Assembly (NCBI GenBank): GCA_013339765.2 | Contig: CM023449.1 | Coordinates: forward strand, 32,897,622-32,961,621 | Reading direction: 5' to 3' | Length of the DNA stretch: 64,000 bases | Origin: Haemaphysalis longicornis | Taxonomy: Eukaryota; Arthropoda; Arachnida; Ixodida; Ixodidae | Shown here: positions 25,040-38,100 of the stretch, in pieces | How positions within the stretch are numbered: the stretch's first letter is position 1 | Layout: each line of letters starts with the position of its first letter | The notes under the pieces: model-generated | The model's input: the letters and a program-made list of their open reading frames with translations, nothing else | The model's database searches: none | Told to the model about the DNA's origin: nothing | Translations under genes and position numbers: made by a program

Positions 25040-25320
25040 AATGGGAGGGCTAAACAGAACACCGCGATTTCGACCGCGCGGCGGCTCCACCTGAGCGGCG
25101 GCGCCGACGCCATATTTGCGGTTGCACTCTGCCGCGAAGGCAGTGCGTTTCCCGACGCGAAATGTGGTTTGCGGCGCGGTGTTGGCAAGAACGTTCGTGT
25201 GGACGGTGTTTTCTTTGCGTGATTCGTGGGTTTGCGAATGCCTTGTCGTAACGAGTAGCCCGCATTGTTTTCGCTACGAGATTCCGGACTGCGCTCTCCA
25301 TGCCTCGCACAACCTATAGA
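25040..25320. promoter_or_regulatory. CpG-rich, promoter-like stretch
   Basis: GC- and CpG-rich relative to its AT-rich surroundings, with a GACGCCATATTTG motif (YY1-like GCCAT core) near 25105. No TATA box is obvious. A short ATG-led frame at 25410 (39 codons, starting MSGFIRRKRKEVIDDM) and the possible exon at 25548 follow it. The composition is the only direct evidence, so the promoter assignment is tentative. Confidence 0.2.
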
Positions 25321-25547
25321 CCCGAAGCGCACCACACAACGAAGGCAACCGCCTGGTATATTTGTTTTCCTTTTCTATTTCAAAGCCGAAGCTAGGGCAG
25401 TGCTTGAAGATGTCTGGCTTCATTCGACGAAAGCGCAAAGAAGTTATCGATGATATGGCTAATCAGTACCGAATCTGTTGCGCTACGTGTCATCCTTGCA
25501 TTGCTTCAAACGAGCGCTGGTCGAGTTAGAAAAATTTCTCCACCCAG

Positions 25548-25764
25548 GCAACAACGATATTTTGTGTGGTGGTGGCGTGTGAGACGAGGCGATGGTTTTA
25601 CCGTGCTACCCCGGCATGCTGCGTGCTTCTTGAGGGGTATGAGAGACGTTGAGGAGCTCTGGCGACAGTGTCCTAGCGCGTTGGAACGCATGACCATTCT
25701 CCCACCTGAGCTCCCAATGAAGCTGAGCAATTACGCACAAGTTCTGGGTGAAGACGATCGCGAG
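25548..25764 (+). CDS. Possible exon of an unrecognised protein
   Basis: An open stretch of about 72 codons lies between a plausible acceptor (ctccacccag) and a strong GAG|GTAAGG donor. The product includes RWVRR-type basic residues early, then GMRDVEELWRQCPSALERMT and a C-terminal LSNYAQVLGEDDRE. It looks protein-like (balanced composition, amphipathic) but I do not recognise the family. Its phase does not join to NEP exon 1, so it is not evidently part of that gene. It lies just left of the assembly gap, downstream of a CpG-rich stretch. Confidence 0.3.
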
Positions 25765-25803
25765 GTAAGGACGTGATAAAACTAGGTGTGGCGGCGACGC
25801 GCC

Positions 25804-25903
25804 NNNNNNNNNNNNNNNNNNNNNNNNNNNNNNNNNNNNNNNNNNNNNNNNNNNNNNNNNNNNNNNNNNNNNNNNNNNNNNNNNNNNNNNNNNNNNNNNN
25901 NNN
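25804..25903. other. Assembly gap (100 N)
   Basis: Exactly 100 undetermined bases, the usual placeholder for a gap of unknown size. It lies immediately upstream of the first visible NEP-like exon and may hide earlier exons. Confidence 0.98.
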
Positions 25904-26054
25904 ATTTTGAAGGTTTCAATATATAAAGTGGCATGAAGGGGATGCAGGAAGAAGGAAATGATTTGCCTATGGAAGTCTGGAGAAAATATGAAACATCTGT
26001 AGTTGCCTTATCAGGTCATTTTACAAAACAATAACCTAATACCTCTCTTTCTAG

Positions 26055-26135
26055 GAATTCTGGAGAGCATGACTCTTCACGATGTCAATCAGAAGCCAAC
26101 GGACAAATTAGGTTTGGCTTATAAGGCTTGCTTGG
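26055..26135 (+). CDS. NEP-like exon 1 of those visible
   Basis: 81 nt preceded by a ttctag acceptor and followed by a GTAAGT donor. It starts with two bases that finish a codon from an unseen upstream exon, then reads ILESMTLHDVNQKPTDKLGL followed by AYKACL. This is the M13 segment ending at the conserved Cys in the 'LY-x-x-C' position. It leaves one base to be completed by the next exon. The upstream exon is not found between here and the N gap, which begins at 25804. Confidence 0.82.
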
Positions 26136-29100
26136 GTAAGTGATGAGCGTATGAGCAGATAAATTCACAGCTTTCCTTTCAGGCCCTTATCCGCCCTGTT
26201 TTCATCGCGTAATGATATCTCTTAGCGATACAGATACAGTTTCCTTACCAAAATGAAGACAAAAGAAATCCAGCTTTACGACTGCCTATAACAATCCTTT
26301 CGAAAAAAATGCCGGAGAGCCTGGTATTCGTAATACACAAATTCCTGCACCTCTACTTATGCAGAAGCTTGATATCCTGCTGTCTTCCCATTCAAAAAAC
26401 AAATTTACCATTTCCTTCTTTAAATCCCCTCACCACGCCCTCACTTTTTTTCAATTTGGGACCCATACTGCAGCAGTATTAATGACGTGATGATTATAGC
26501 CTGCTCTCTATAACTCGAAGTCACTTAATTAATAAATATTTTCAGCTAGTTAGAAGCGATGTGCTGGTTCCGGCTATTTATCTTGCAATTTAATGAAGCA
26601 ATTGCTCAATATTTCGACGCTAGAATCTTTTACATCGGGTTATTGGAAGTTATTGCGAATAAAAAAACATCAATGTGGCAGTCACTTCTCGATTAAATTC
26701 AAAATTTTTAGGCGCCAAAATCGAGCAGTGCTCCCTACTATTTCGACGCCATCGTCTTGAGGCAGTGCACATTTGATAACGCACGGAAGGCCAGCTGACA
26801 CTCACGCCAGCGCACTCATCTCCCTCTTTTGAGGTCTTCAACCTTTTCTGTTGAGTAGAGCGCCGTGTGAGCAGTTTATGTTAGTAGATGCTTTGGGCTT
26901 CGATTTTAGCGACAAGCACCAAATTTCACGGCAACCCGTGCCGTACGCTTCACTTGGTTCAAAAGTCAAAATTATGAACTAACTCAAAAAGGAAGACGTG
27001 TTTCGGACTAATAATGAAGTGATCAATGTCAAAATCAACCCTGAGTGAACGAACTTTTTTCGTCATCTCCAGAAGTTAGGACTGCCCCATGGTACATCGG
27101 AGGACAACATTTTTCCTAGGGACCACTGGATTGTGCGAAGAGAGGTGTCTCATCTCCTACTCGCATTCTTGCAGTCCACAGGAGTGAGTGAGGTGTGGCG
27201 ACATTGTGTGTCTGTTATTTTAGGACTAAGTGAGGTGTGATGACTTTGAGAGTCTCTGGTAGGGTATTGGGGACGATTAGGCGGAGCAATTACCGGCAGC
27301 TATGCAAGGCTAAGTTCGCCTCATTCAACAATACTTAATACTGCTACTACTTTGGACTAATGACAATGCTGTTCTTGTGCTTTTTGTCTAATTAAAAGTT
27401 TGGTTAACTTGACACGTGACCATGCTTATACACTAACGATTTCAGCTGTTCCGGAAGCCTGCGATCAGTATACAGTGATGCGGAAGATAATGAAGGATTA
27501 TGGACTGGTTGACTGGCCGCTGTTGCCTGAAGGAGAGAAGAGACCTGCCAAGCACCTAAACTGGACAGAGACGCTTCTGAACGTTGGGATCAGCTCCATT
27601 CTTTCGCTAGGCGTTGGAAGAGACATCAAGTACTTAACTTCCAACGTGATTATGGTGAGTGAGCAGATGGATGTACATATTGTTTGCCTTGCACACGCCC
27701 TAAGAGTGCGCTGATCAACATTCTGTGCGGAGTGTCGTGGCCGCCCTCGTGCTGACCCCGACAATCGCAACTAAACATAAGTTTAAACTGTATATCGCCC
27801 AGCAAACCGCAACGTCTCTGCGACGTCCCAAAAAGATCTGAAGGTCTATGTTCCAGCAGTATATCTATTAGACATCCATACTACACGAAATATTCATATA
27901 AAAAATTTTCTATGTCAACAATATGTTACTGGTACTCTATATTAGTGCGTTATTTCGACTTTGTGAAATAACGTAAAATAGTAGATAATTTTCTAAGCAA
28001 ATTTATGTTTATGCTTACTTTTTGTGTTATTCTATTCATTCATAAGACCCAGCCTCGTCATCCGAGAAATTTCACATGACGAGCCATGTAAATGTTAGCA
28101 ATATCGATGACGACACCAGTGAATGTCATTCAGCAACGTGCTTTATTTATTAAATTTGGATGTCATAAGTCTTCCAAGATTGCTGGTCCACATAAAATAC
28201 CTGTTGTTGAACGTTGTTATTGCTTAGGCACAGAACTTTTTCCTGAGTGAAACCGATAAGGTGCCATACACTTCAAAAGGATGTTACTGTTTATTGCTGC
28301 AATGTCACTGAATTTATCGTTGCCTATAGAAAGATTGGCTTCCTATATGTTTTGCACGAATGTTACATTCAGGTGACCGGGTTAGAAGTTCCGCTAATAT
28401 TTATTTATTCGTCAACCGAACCCTTAGCAAGGCATTACAAAAAAATTAAAGCCGTTCCACTCAATGTGAAAGCTGTCTGAAGTGCAGAGCAGTGATTCGC
28501 CATAATGGGCTGTATCGCCGTTATCCGATCACTGCTACCATTATAGGCTTGGCAGAAGAAAATTCCCACCACCTCATCCTCGGTTAACCAGAGCAGAAGC
28601 CACCACTTTTCGGCGATTGCAGACAAATTCTTATCCCCACAGCACCCTCCTCCATTCCATCTACCCCTCTCAGTATCCCTCCCTCTGCAATTTCTGTCCA
28701 ACGCCCGGCACCCTGTACCGCCAGGTATGGGAGTGCCAACAAACTCCAAACCTACCCCCAATCCCCTTCCCAACTTTTGAGCAGTGGATGACTCGTCTCG
28801 TACATCCGGACCTTGGGCACCAGCAACAACTGGTAAAGAGGGCCTCGACGGCAAGTCGCAGTTTGGGTATCCCGGAATAAGGATGCCCTGCCATCAGCAC
28901 TTACCGTCAATAAATGTTTATTCTCCTCCTCTCCTCTCCTCCCAACGCATTTGAAATTTCCCGCCTTCGCAGTGCTCGCATGCCTCCTGTCTGAAACTGC
29001 GCAAGCGGGAGTTCTGTTCTTATTGTGCTTGCTTTTCCTTCCGCACGTGCAGGCGCTGCACTGCCACAGTTTTTTTTTTTCTTAAAAAACTAACCCAACG

Positions 29101-32100
29101 AGCGTTCCTAACTAAATGAACGCGGGCGCTGCCGGTTAATTACGTATATTTTGACTCAAACGTACCTACAATTTTCTTTGCGAAAAACAACGGGGACTTG
29201 TATGACAAGCGCCTGCGGTTCACGAGTTTCGAACGCTTATGACTATATAAACCGCTTGGCTTTTGAAGTCTCTGAGTTACGGCGCGACGACGGAACGCCG
29301 TGTGTCTCTACTTCGGTCCAGCGAGCGAGCTACGATGACGAGGCGAGCCCCTAAAGTGCTCTGCACGTAAAAGAAAAGCTGTGGTCAGCTTTGATACAAA
29401 GTTTGGTAGACAACGCGTTGCTATCAAAGTGTTCCACTTGACTCGAAAATTGCAGTCTAAAGCCCGTTCTACATGGTGCGATTTTCTCTGCGAATTCGCA
29501 GATGCGGCGCCGCTCGTGCGGCAAAACGACCTTTTTTTCGTTGCTGCGGCAAAGTGCCATATGTTTTTGTACGGTCTCGAGCATACCCCGCCAACTAAGG
29601 TCCCTTAGGGACCTTACCGCGAACGCCGCTCGTGCGGTTCGTGCGGCGTAGAGGGGCCGGACCTGCGGCCAATAGGAACACAGCTAGGTTAACGTCACGG
29701 CATCACCATCTGCACGCTTAGCAACCAGGTGGTGTTGCTTGTACACACGCGGCGCAAGCGCAGGTTCACGGAAACAAACGCACGTGCATTCACAACGCGA
29801 TGTCGTGCGCCGTGTTCATCGAATGCTTAATCGGCATCCGCGCAAGTGGCGGATCACAGCAGGGAACAAGTACAGAAGAACCCAAGAAGAAGCGGGTGAG
29901 GTAAATCGAGGTGCGCTAGGCGCGCATATACTGCCTAGAATATGTAGAACGGGCTTAAGCCATGAATTCCCAAGCATGCGCCAAGTAAGCATGGCGTTCC
30001 GCAAAGCGTGACATCGCAGCGGAGATATATTTCTGTGTCAAGTCGCAAGTCTGGTAAAATAAGCTCGACAACAAACAGAAACTGCTTCCATTAAGACGGA
30101 GCAAACTCAGATGATATTCAGAGAGAGAGAGAGAGAGAGAACTTTATTTGTTTCCACGGAAACTAGAAGGGGAAGGGGTGCGAGTGCGCTGTCCTTGTTT
30201 TCAGTCGTCAGCCAGGATTCCTTGACCCCTGGCGGCTTCTTCGGCTTCTTGGATCAGTAGTTGTAGTAGTTCTTCGGAGCTGAGCAGCCCCGTCAAGCCT
30301 TAATTTGGTTTTACAGAATTATGGTAGATAAAATGTAGTGTTTAGAGTGCCGTCCTACGGTACTCTAGCTGATCGCTGCAGGCATGGCTAGAGTGCCGTC
30401 CGACGACATTTGAATATTGAACACAAGGCTAGCACCGGCCAGAGCGTTTGTCGTTGTAGTGTAGAGGATCCGTCTTAGCTTTTTGGTCCCAAGGACGGTG
30501 GTTCGAGAGCGGCTGTCTGCCTCGGTTGTTTTCCTTTTTCACCTCTATACTGAACTGTAATTTTTATGGCTTAGGTTAGTTTTGGTATTTTAAATTATTT
30601 ATTTGTGTGCGTTAGGTCATGTTATGTTATGTTATCTTTAGGTTAGGTTGCCATTCTTTACGTTATCTAGAGCGATGTAGTGCCAGACGCGGCAATTTCG
30701 TTACAAAACGACGGTGGATGTCGATATACCGTCGGACGGCACTCCAGACACGGCCTAAATAAAAAGATATGTAAATGCATAGTGCACCACAGACGGATGA
30801 TGATGATGATGCCCTCAAAGTTTTCGGCACATACCCAAAGGGACGGATGGATGCTTTTTATGCAGGTCTCGCTTTTCTTTCCTGCAAATCTTTTCAATGG
30901 GAGATTGACTATGTGATTCATGTGATCTTTCTTTTTTATGCTGTAGTTGAGTGAAATCAAATTTTACTACGCGGGTCGCAACCAGCTTTTACACCCAGAA
31001 GAAAAAAATAACAAGCCAATCATTGATGCCTACAAGAAGCTCATTAGAGCTGCTGCCAAGTTTATGAACCCTAAAATCACAGATTCGCAGGAGAAGGTAC
31101 TCGCCGATGACCTCGTCGGTTTTGAAGGAAAGCTGGCCAACGTAAGACGGGAAGTTTATTGTCTCCTATGCTGTAACTGTTCTATTTAATAAGGTATTAG
31201 CAGTTATATCTGCAGAACTTTCAGCACATGATTTATTTTTTAAACAGCGCAATAACTTACGAAAACCCTCTCTGATGTTCAATTTGCTTTAAATCTGTTT
31301 GAAAAACCTCCTGAAGTGCAAAACCTCCCCTTCCACGCAGAGCAGCATGGTTTTTGTATTTTTGTTTTAATAATTTGAATCAATATCAGCAGTCCTGTTG
31401 AAAACAAAATGAAAGCGCTGAGTGACAAAGTGGTTGTTTCAATTCGCGGGCTATTTCTTGACGTCAGAAAATATTTTTCACGACCGATGGTTGAAAATGG
31501 GCCTGTTTCACAGGGCTACTGATGCACTAGTGGGGCGAGATGCTAATAATTCAATAATTAAAATAAGGATAGTACCTACAGCGGCATTTAGCCAAGAGCT
31601 ACGATATCATAGCAGCAGAATTAAGAGGGTTACCCCTTGATAAACGGAGCAGTGATAAAATCTGGACCACCAACCATCAGCCTCCTTTCGTAACACCAGC
31701 AGCACTAAAACAGCTGTCAAAAGCTCGAAAGGACAATCTCCTTTACTTCAAAAAATCAAATATTTTACGACTGGACCAATGCATTTCCGCGATCTGTTAA
31801 TACCTCTATCTCTTTTTCCTTTTAGTACAACATATGACCTGTGTCGTGTCCCGGGCCTGTTTAGAGTTTCCAGAAAAGGTCTCTTTTTAACTTGCAGCTC
31901 ACGGCCCCTCCAGAACAAAAGCGCGATGCGTTCGCAGTTCACCACAGAACAAGTATAGGAGCTCTACAAAGAAATTTTTCGGGCGTAAGTATTTTACGGG
32001 CAAAAAAAAATAAAGCGCGAAGTGTGCACATTCTGCTTGCTGTAGTCATTGCTTGTGAATCTCTCCTTTACAACACGGCAGTTGATTACCTTTTTAAGTG

Positions 32101-35100
32101 CACCTTAGTTTCGAGCAAAGATTAACAGCATTAGATTTTTAAGGTCTGAAGACCACCTTAAGAAGGTCAACTTGCACGTTTCTTGGGTGCTCAGAAAAGA
32201 TGTCTGCATCGAACTTTACACATCAAAGAAACAGTTATGGTTGAAGAGTTGGTACGTTCGTTACGTCTTTATACTAGGCACTCCCTGGCTAACCGACATT
32301 GGTCTCTCTTACGTTTTACGCTCACCGCCACGGTTCAGGAATTACTATATAATGCAGTATTCGAACGTGCTCAGTTTTTTTAAGCCCACGAGCAAAGACA
32401 AGGGAATGTAATGCCATAAGCACGTTCAATAACACAAGTCAGTGGTGGACTCATTGGTTCAACTAAACTCGACTAATCTTTCGTGGACTTCAGACAGAAG
32501 TTTTAACGTTCTTGCACACACCCAGGGAACGGCTGTGATGTATCATCCCTAGAGACCGCAACTTTAGGCGCGAAAACTCATTTTAGGCGCCTAGAAAAGG
32601 CACTGAAAAGTGTCATTTAGGCATTTATACGCACCAAGTACTGTCTAGGCACATATAGGTTCAATTCGTATTTACTTCAGCAGCATATTTTACAATTTTT
32701 TTTTACTTGCTGTAAAAACAGCAGACAAGTCTTGGGATGTGGGAAAGTAATTTATTTTCTTTTGTGTAGCCACACAAGAGTTGATATTTTAACAAATTTA
32801 CGTGAAATGCAGGGTGATTTGACAACAAAAGAGGAGCTTAAAAGCAGGCCATAAACATCTCAATGATTTGCGGCTTGAAGCTGTACCTCATTTCAGTCGA
32901 TATGTGTGTGAAAAAACAACACTCAACGTTCATAGAAGTTGGGTGGGAGTGGGAGCGTGCTTTTACTTCGGGGCGCTGGATGACCCGATTCCATCTGGAA
33001 CGTAAGAATGTTTGGTGCCCAGAACCTTCAGCAGCTCTTTTAGCCCAGGGATTCGAGTTTTTACGCCGAATTTAACACAGGAATGGCTCTCTCAGCAACC
33101 GGTCCTTTTAGGGATGGTGGCGGATCTGTCCTGGACATTCACAATTAGCTCAGCACTCTTAATCAGAGTCAGATAGTAATCGCCGGTTATCACACAGAAA
33201 TGTCTCTCTCAGCAACCGGTCCTTTGGGGATGGTGGCGGATCTCTCCTGGATCTTCGAGGTGAGCTCAGCACTCCTAGTAAGAGTCAGACAGAATCGCCG
33301 AATGAAGCACAGGAATGGCTCTCTCAGCAACCGGTCCTTTCGGGATGGTGGCGGATCTGTGCTGGATATTCGAAATTAGCTGCGCACTCTTAATCAGAGT
33401 CAGATAGAATCGCCGAATGTCACGCTGGAATGGTTCTCTCAGCAACCGGTCCTTTGGGGATGATGGCGAATCTGTCCTGGATCTTCAAAGTGAGCTCAGC
33501 ATTCTTAGTCAGAGTCAGACAGACTCAGCATTCATAGTCAGTCAGACAGAATCGCCGAACGCAACACAGGAATGGCTCTCTCGGCAATCGGTCCTTTCGG
33601 GATGGTGGTGGATCTGTCCTGGACATTCGAAATTAGCTGCGCACTCTTAATCAGAGTCAGACAGATTCAGCATTCTCAGTCAGAGTCAGACAGAATCGTC
33701 GACTGTCATGCAGGAATGGTTCTCTCAGCAACCGGTCCTTTGGGGATGGTGTCAGATCTGTCCTGGACCTTCGAAATGAGCTCAGCACTCTTAATCAGAG
33801 CCGCACAGATTCAGTATTCCTAGTCAGGGTCAGACAGAATCACCGAATGCGACACAAGAATGGCTCTCTCAGCAACCGGTCCTTTGGGGATGGTGGCGGA
33901 TCGGTCCTGGACCTTTCAAATGAGCTCAGTACTCTTAGTCAGAGTCAGACAGATTCAGCATTCTCAGTCAGAGTCAGACAGAATTGCCGAATGTCATACA
34001 GGAATGGCTCTCTAAGCAACCGGTCCTTTGGGAATGGTGGCGGATCTGTCCTGGACCTTCGAAATGAGCTCAGCACTCTTAATCAGAGTCAGACAGATTC
34101 AGCATTCTCAGTCAGAGTCAGACAGAATCGTCGAATGTCATGCAGGAATGGTTCTCTCAGCAACCGGTCCTTTGGGGATGGTGTCGGATCTGTCCTGGAC
34201 CTTCGAAATGAGCTCAGCACTCTTATTCAGAGTCGCACAGATTCAGTATTCCTAGTCAGGGTCAGACAGAATCACCGAATGCGACACGATGATGATGGTT
34301 GGATGTTTATGGCGCAAGGCCAACTGGGGCAAAGAGCGCCAAAACAATAGTCATATATGAGGGGTGAAACCTTAAACACTAAGTAAAGTCAGTAAAAATG
34401 AAAGTGGAATCACAAACGACAATGAGCATGGCTGGTGTATAGGGCTAGATTTCATGATGCGTGATAGGAAATGAGGTTTAAAAATTCGACGTCTGACAAA
34501 TACTCAAACACACGTTTCACAGAAACAATGGCATCGTCACCTAGAAAAAACAATGGATGTAGGGGAATATGTTGTCTGAAGAGTTCTCTGAAGTGTTTGT
34601 GTCGTGTTGTGTGAAGTGCCTTGCATGTTATTAGTATGTGTACTACGGATAGGGCCTCTCCGCACCTGTTTCACTGGGGCCTAGGAGATCCCGTCAGCAG
34701 ATACGAGTGAGTTGCATGCGTGTGCCCTATCCGTAGCCTACCCAAGGCGACTTCCGTGCGTCTATTGTGTGAGTCAGATGTGTACCGTCCCAAGTGTGGC
34801 TTTATTACATGTAGTTTGTTGTCTGTCTGTTCGTCCCAGTGTGTTTGCCATGTTCTGCGTAGGTGTTGTCTTATGTGTGGCTTGAGGTCTGTGTAGGGTA
34901 TCGTTGTAATGTCTACAGTGTTCCTGAGTGCAGCAGCAGTGGCCCTCTCGTCTGCCAACTCATTCCCAGCAATCCCTGCGTGTCCTGGGACCCAGCAGAG
35001 GACCAGCTCATGCTTTTGTGCATACACGGGCATGATAGTGTTGAATACAAGATAAACTATGTGGTTTTTGGGGGGCTTGTGCGATGACAGTGCGTGAACA

Positions 35101-38100
35101 ACACTCAAAGAATCTGTATAGATGATGGAATTGGGAATTTGAGTTTCAAGAATGTGTCGTACAATCAGTAAAATTCCATACGCTTCTGCTGAAAAAATTG
35201 TTGTGTGCACACTCATGGTTCTGCTGCATTGAAATTTGGACCATGAGCAGCGCACGACACCATAGTGGAGGTTTTAGAAGCGTCACTATAAAATTCTGCA
35301 CATGTGTATTTAAACTGCAAAGACAGAAAGTGCTGCAGTATTGCAGCTCGTGGTACACGATTTTTGTCAAGTCTCATAAAAGAAAGGTCGCACGACACAG
35401 GGCGAACTTGCCAAGGCGGTAAACTGTTAGAAAAGGATGACCTGTGCACATCTAAAAACAAAGCACTGAGATCCGAGGCTCGCTCTCTCACTCTAAGTGA
35501 AAAGGGCAGAGGAACGGATGGGCGATTTACAAAGAGCAGAGATGTTGATGTATCGTTAAAGACAGGATAAAAAGGATGATTATTCAGCGACGAAATTTAA
35601 AAGCATAAAGCAAGTCCATGTACGTTCGTTGGTTTCTCAAGGCTCCACTTATCACACTCGACATAAAGACTCTCGGCAGGGCTAGTGCGAAAAGCACCGA
35701 AGCAAGACGAAGGCCCAAGTGTAGCACTGGGTCCAGAATTCGCAAGGCTGTCTTAGTCGCCGACCCATACACCACACTGCAATAGTCTAAACGAGACCCA
35801 ACCAACGCAGTATACAAGCGAAGCAGGAGTTCTTTGTCGGAACCGTAGGATTGGTGGGAGAGAACCTTAAGTATATTCATTGTTTTGAGACATTTATTTT
35901 TAAGTTCCTTGATGTGGGGAATGAATGTGAGTTTGTGATCAAACACAACACCTAAGAACTTGTGCTCCTTGTTCACAGGAAGCAACACGCCATTAAGATG
36001 AATGTCTGGGTCCGGATGGACCCCGCGCTTCCTGGAGAACACAACGCAGGAGCTTTTTACAGGATTCAATTTAAAACCATTCTTGTCTGCCCAGCCGGCA
36101 AGTTTCTTTACACCAAGCTGCACTTGACGTTCGCAGATTGACATATTGCATGATTTATAAGATATCTGGACGTCATCTACATACATGGAATAAGAGATTG
36201 TAGGTGGCAGTGCCTTACAAAGAGTTCATTTTTACTATGAAGAGAGTGCAGCTCAACACGCCACCTTGTGGCACGCCATTTTCTTGCACGTGAACCCTTG
36301 AGAGTGCACCACCGACTCTTACTCGGAACGTTCTGTCTGACAAGTAACTGACAAGAACGTTCAACATGTTACCCGAAACACCGAATGACTTGAGGTCCCT
36401 AAGGATCCCATAACGCCAAGCGGTGTCGTATGCCTTCTCAAGGTCGAAAAACACAGTTAAACAATACTGCTTGTGCGCGAAGGCATCCTTGATGTACGAG
36501 TCAAGAGCTGACAGTTGATCGTTCGTCGATCGCCCCACCCTGAAGCCTGCCTGGCAGCTCTCGAGAAGACCGTTGTACTCAAGGAAGTACACGAGCCTGC
36601 GATTTATCATCTTCTCGAAGAGCTTGCATAGGCAGCTAGTCAGGGCAATAGGACGGTAACTTGAGGGGGATGACGGGTCCTTTCCCTCCTTCAGGAAAGC
36701 TACAACTATAGCCTCCTTCCAAGAGTTTGGAATGTGCCCCGAAAGCCATATCTTGTTATATAGGTGTAAGAGTGTTAGAAGAGTGTCTGCGTGTAGGTGT
36801 GTATCATTGTATATGTAATGTTGTCTGGGCCTGGAGCTGAGGGTTTACACGTGCTCAGGGCAGCCCTCAGCTCATGTAGTGAAAACAGGGAGTTGTAAGA
36901 AGTCTGATTTGTTGTTGTCGGGTAGTGACTTCTTTTCACTAGAGTCTTTATACCTCAGGAAAGTGTTCGTGTAGTGTGCCGAACTGGACACGTGTTGGAA
37001 GTGTTGTGCGAGTGTGTCAGCCTGGTCTTCGAGTGTGTCCCCTGTAGTGCAGACCAGAAGCAGGCTGTGAGTTTGTTGTCCTTTGAGTTTGCGTATTTCT
37101 CGTCCATACTTTCCCGTGTGTCTGTGTAGGAGTTTATGGATGTTATGAAGGACGCCAACTCTCTCGTTTTGACTCACGGCGCACACGTTTTCCTAACGCC
37201 TTGGCCCGTTTGAACAAAATGAGGTACCCGACGTGGGGCACCGACGAAGGACACCCCACGCCTTGTCCTGGGCCTCTCGCGCCCGCCTACAGTCCTCATT
37301 CCACCACGGCCCTCCGCTGGTTGCGCGGGGCTCCAGAGGCGTGGGGAATGACTTTTCGGCGGCGTCGAGGATGTGCGCCCGTGAGGAGTTGGGTAGCTTC
37401 TTCAAACGTGTAGGTGTCCTATGGATTGGTGGTGTAGTTGGGATGTCCTCTGTAAATGTATTCCAGGTAGCTCTTGCTTCATTAAACCTTTTATGGGAAG
37501 ATGGACTGCTCGGGCCTGTACCTATGTACGTTAATGAAGTAGGGAAATGGTCACTACCATATGGGTCCGTGCCCACACCCCCACTCAAGACATGGAAAGA
37601 GAATTGCAGAACCAATAGCCAGGTCAAGATGTGAGTATGTGTTTGTGACCTATGTTACGGTATGTAGGCTGTTTATTGTTTAAAAGGCATGCTCCAGATG
37701 ATTAAGGAATTTCTCTATCAGGCGACCTCGGGCATCCGTTCTGGAAGAGCCCCAAAGAGAGTTGTGAGCATTAAGGTCGCCTGTAAGGATGTATGGTTCG
37801 GGCAGCTGGTCAACCAGCGCCTCGAAGTCGGAGCTCGTAAGTGCAACATCAGGAGGAATGTATATGGAGGCATACCGTTATCAACCTATTAAATATTATT
37901 GTGCGAACGGCTACAGCCTCAAGGACGGTGTTCAAGGTGACAGGGTGGCATGCTAAGGATTTGCGGGCGATTATGGCCACAACCGCCTAGAAGAGTGTGT
38001 GCAGCCATCCCTGTCTTTCCTGTATACCAGGTAACTATTCAAGAAATTTGTGTGTTAGAATTCAAATGTGTTTCCTGAACACACATTACACTTGGCTGAT

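Noticed and set aside
25450..25776. Using the frame at 25548-25764 as the exon preceding NEP exon 1
   Set aside because: The donor leaves phase 0 but exon 1 requires one leftover base; joining them gives an immediate frame error.
30580..30660. TTAGG-like words as telomeric repeat
   Set aside because: Only a few scattered GGTTAGG/GTTATGTTA words, not a tandem array.
33847..34350. 167-codon frame with Gly-Ser-Leu-Ser-Asn-Arg-Ser repeats
   Set aside because: Explained by a 144-bp tandem unit divisible by three. Alternative frames are equally open and it runs into the LINE tail; there are no start-context or splice signals.
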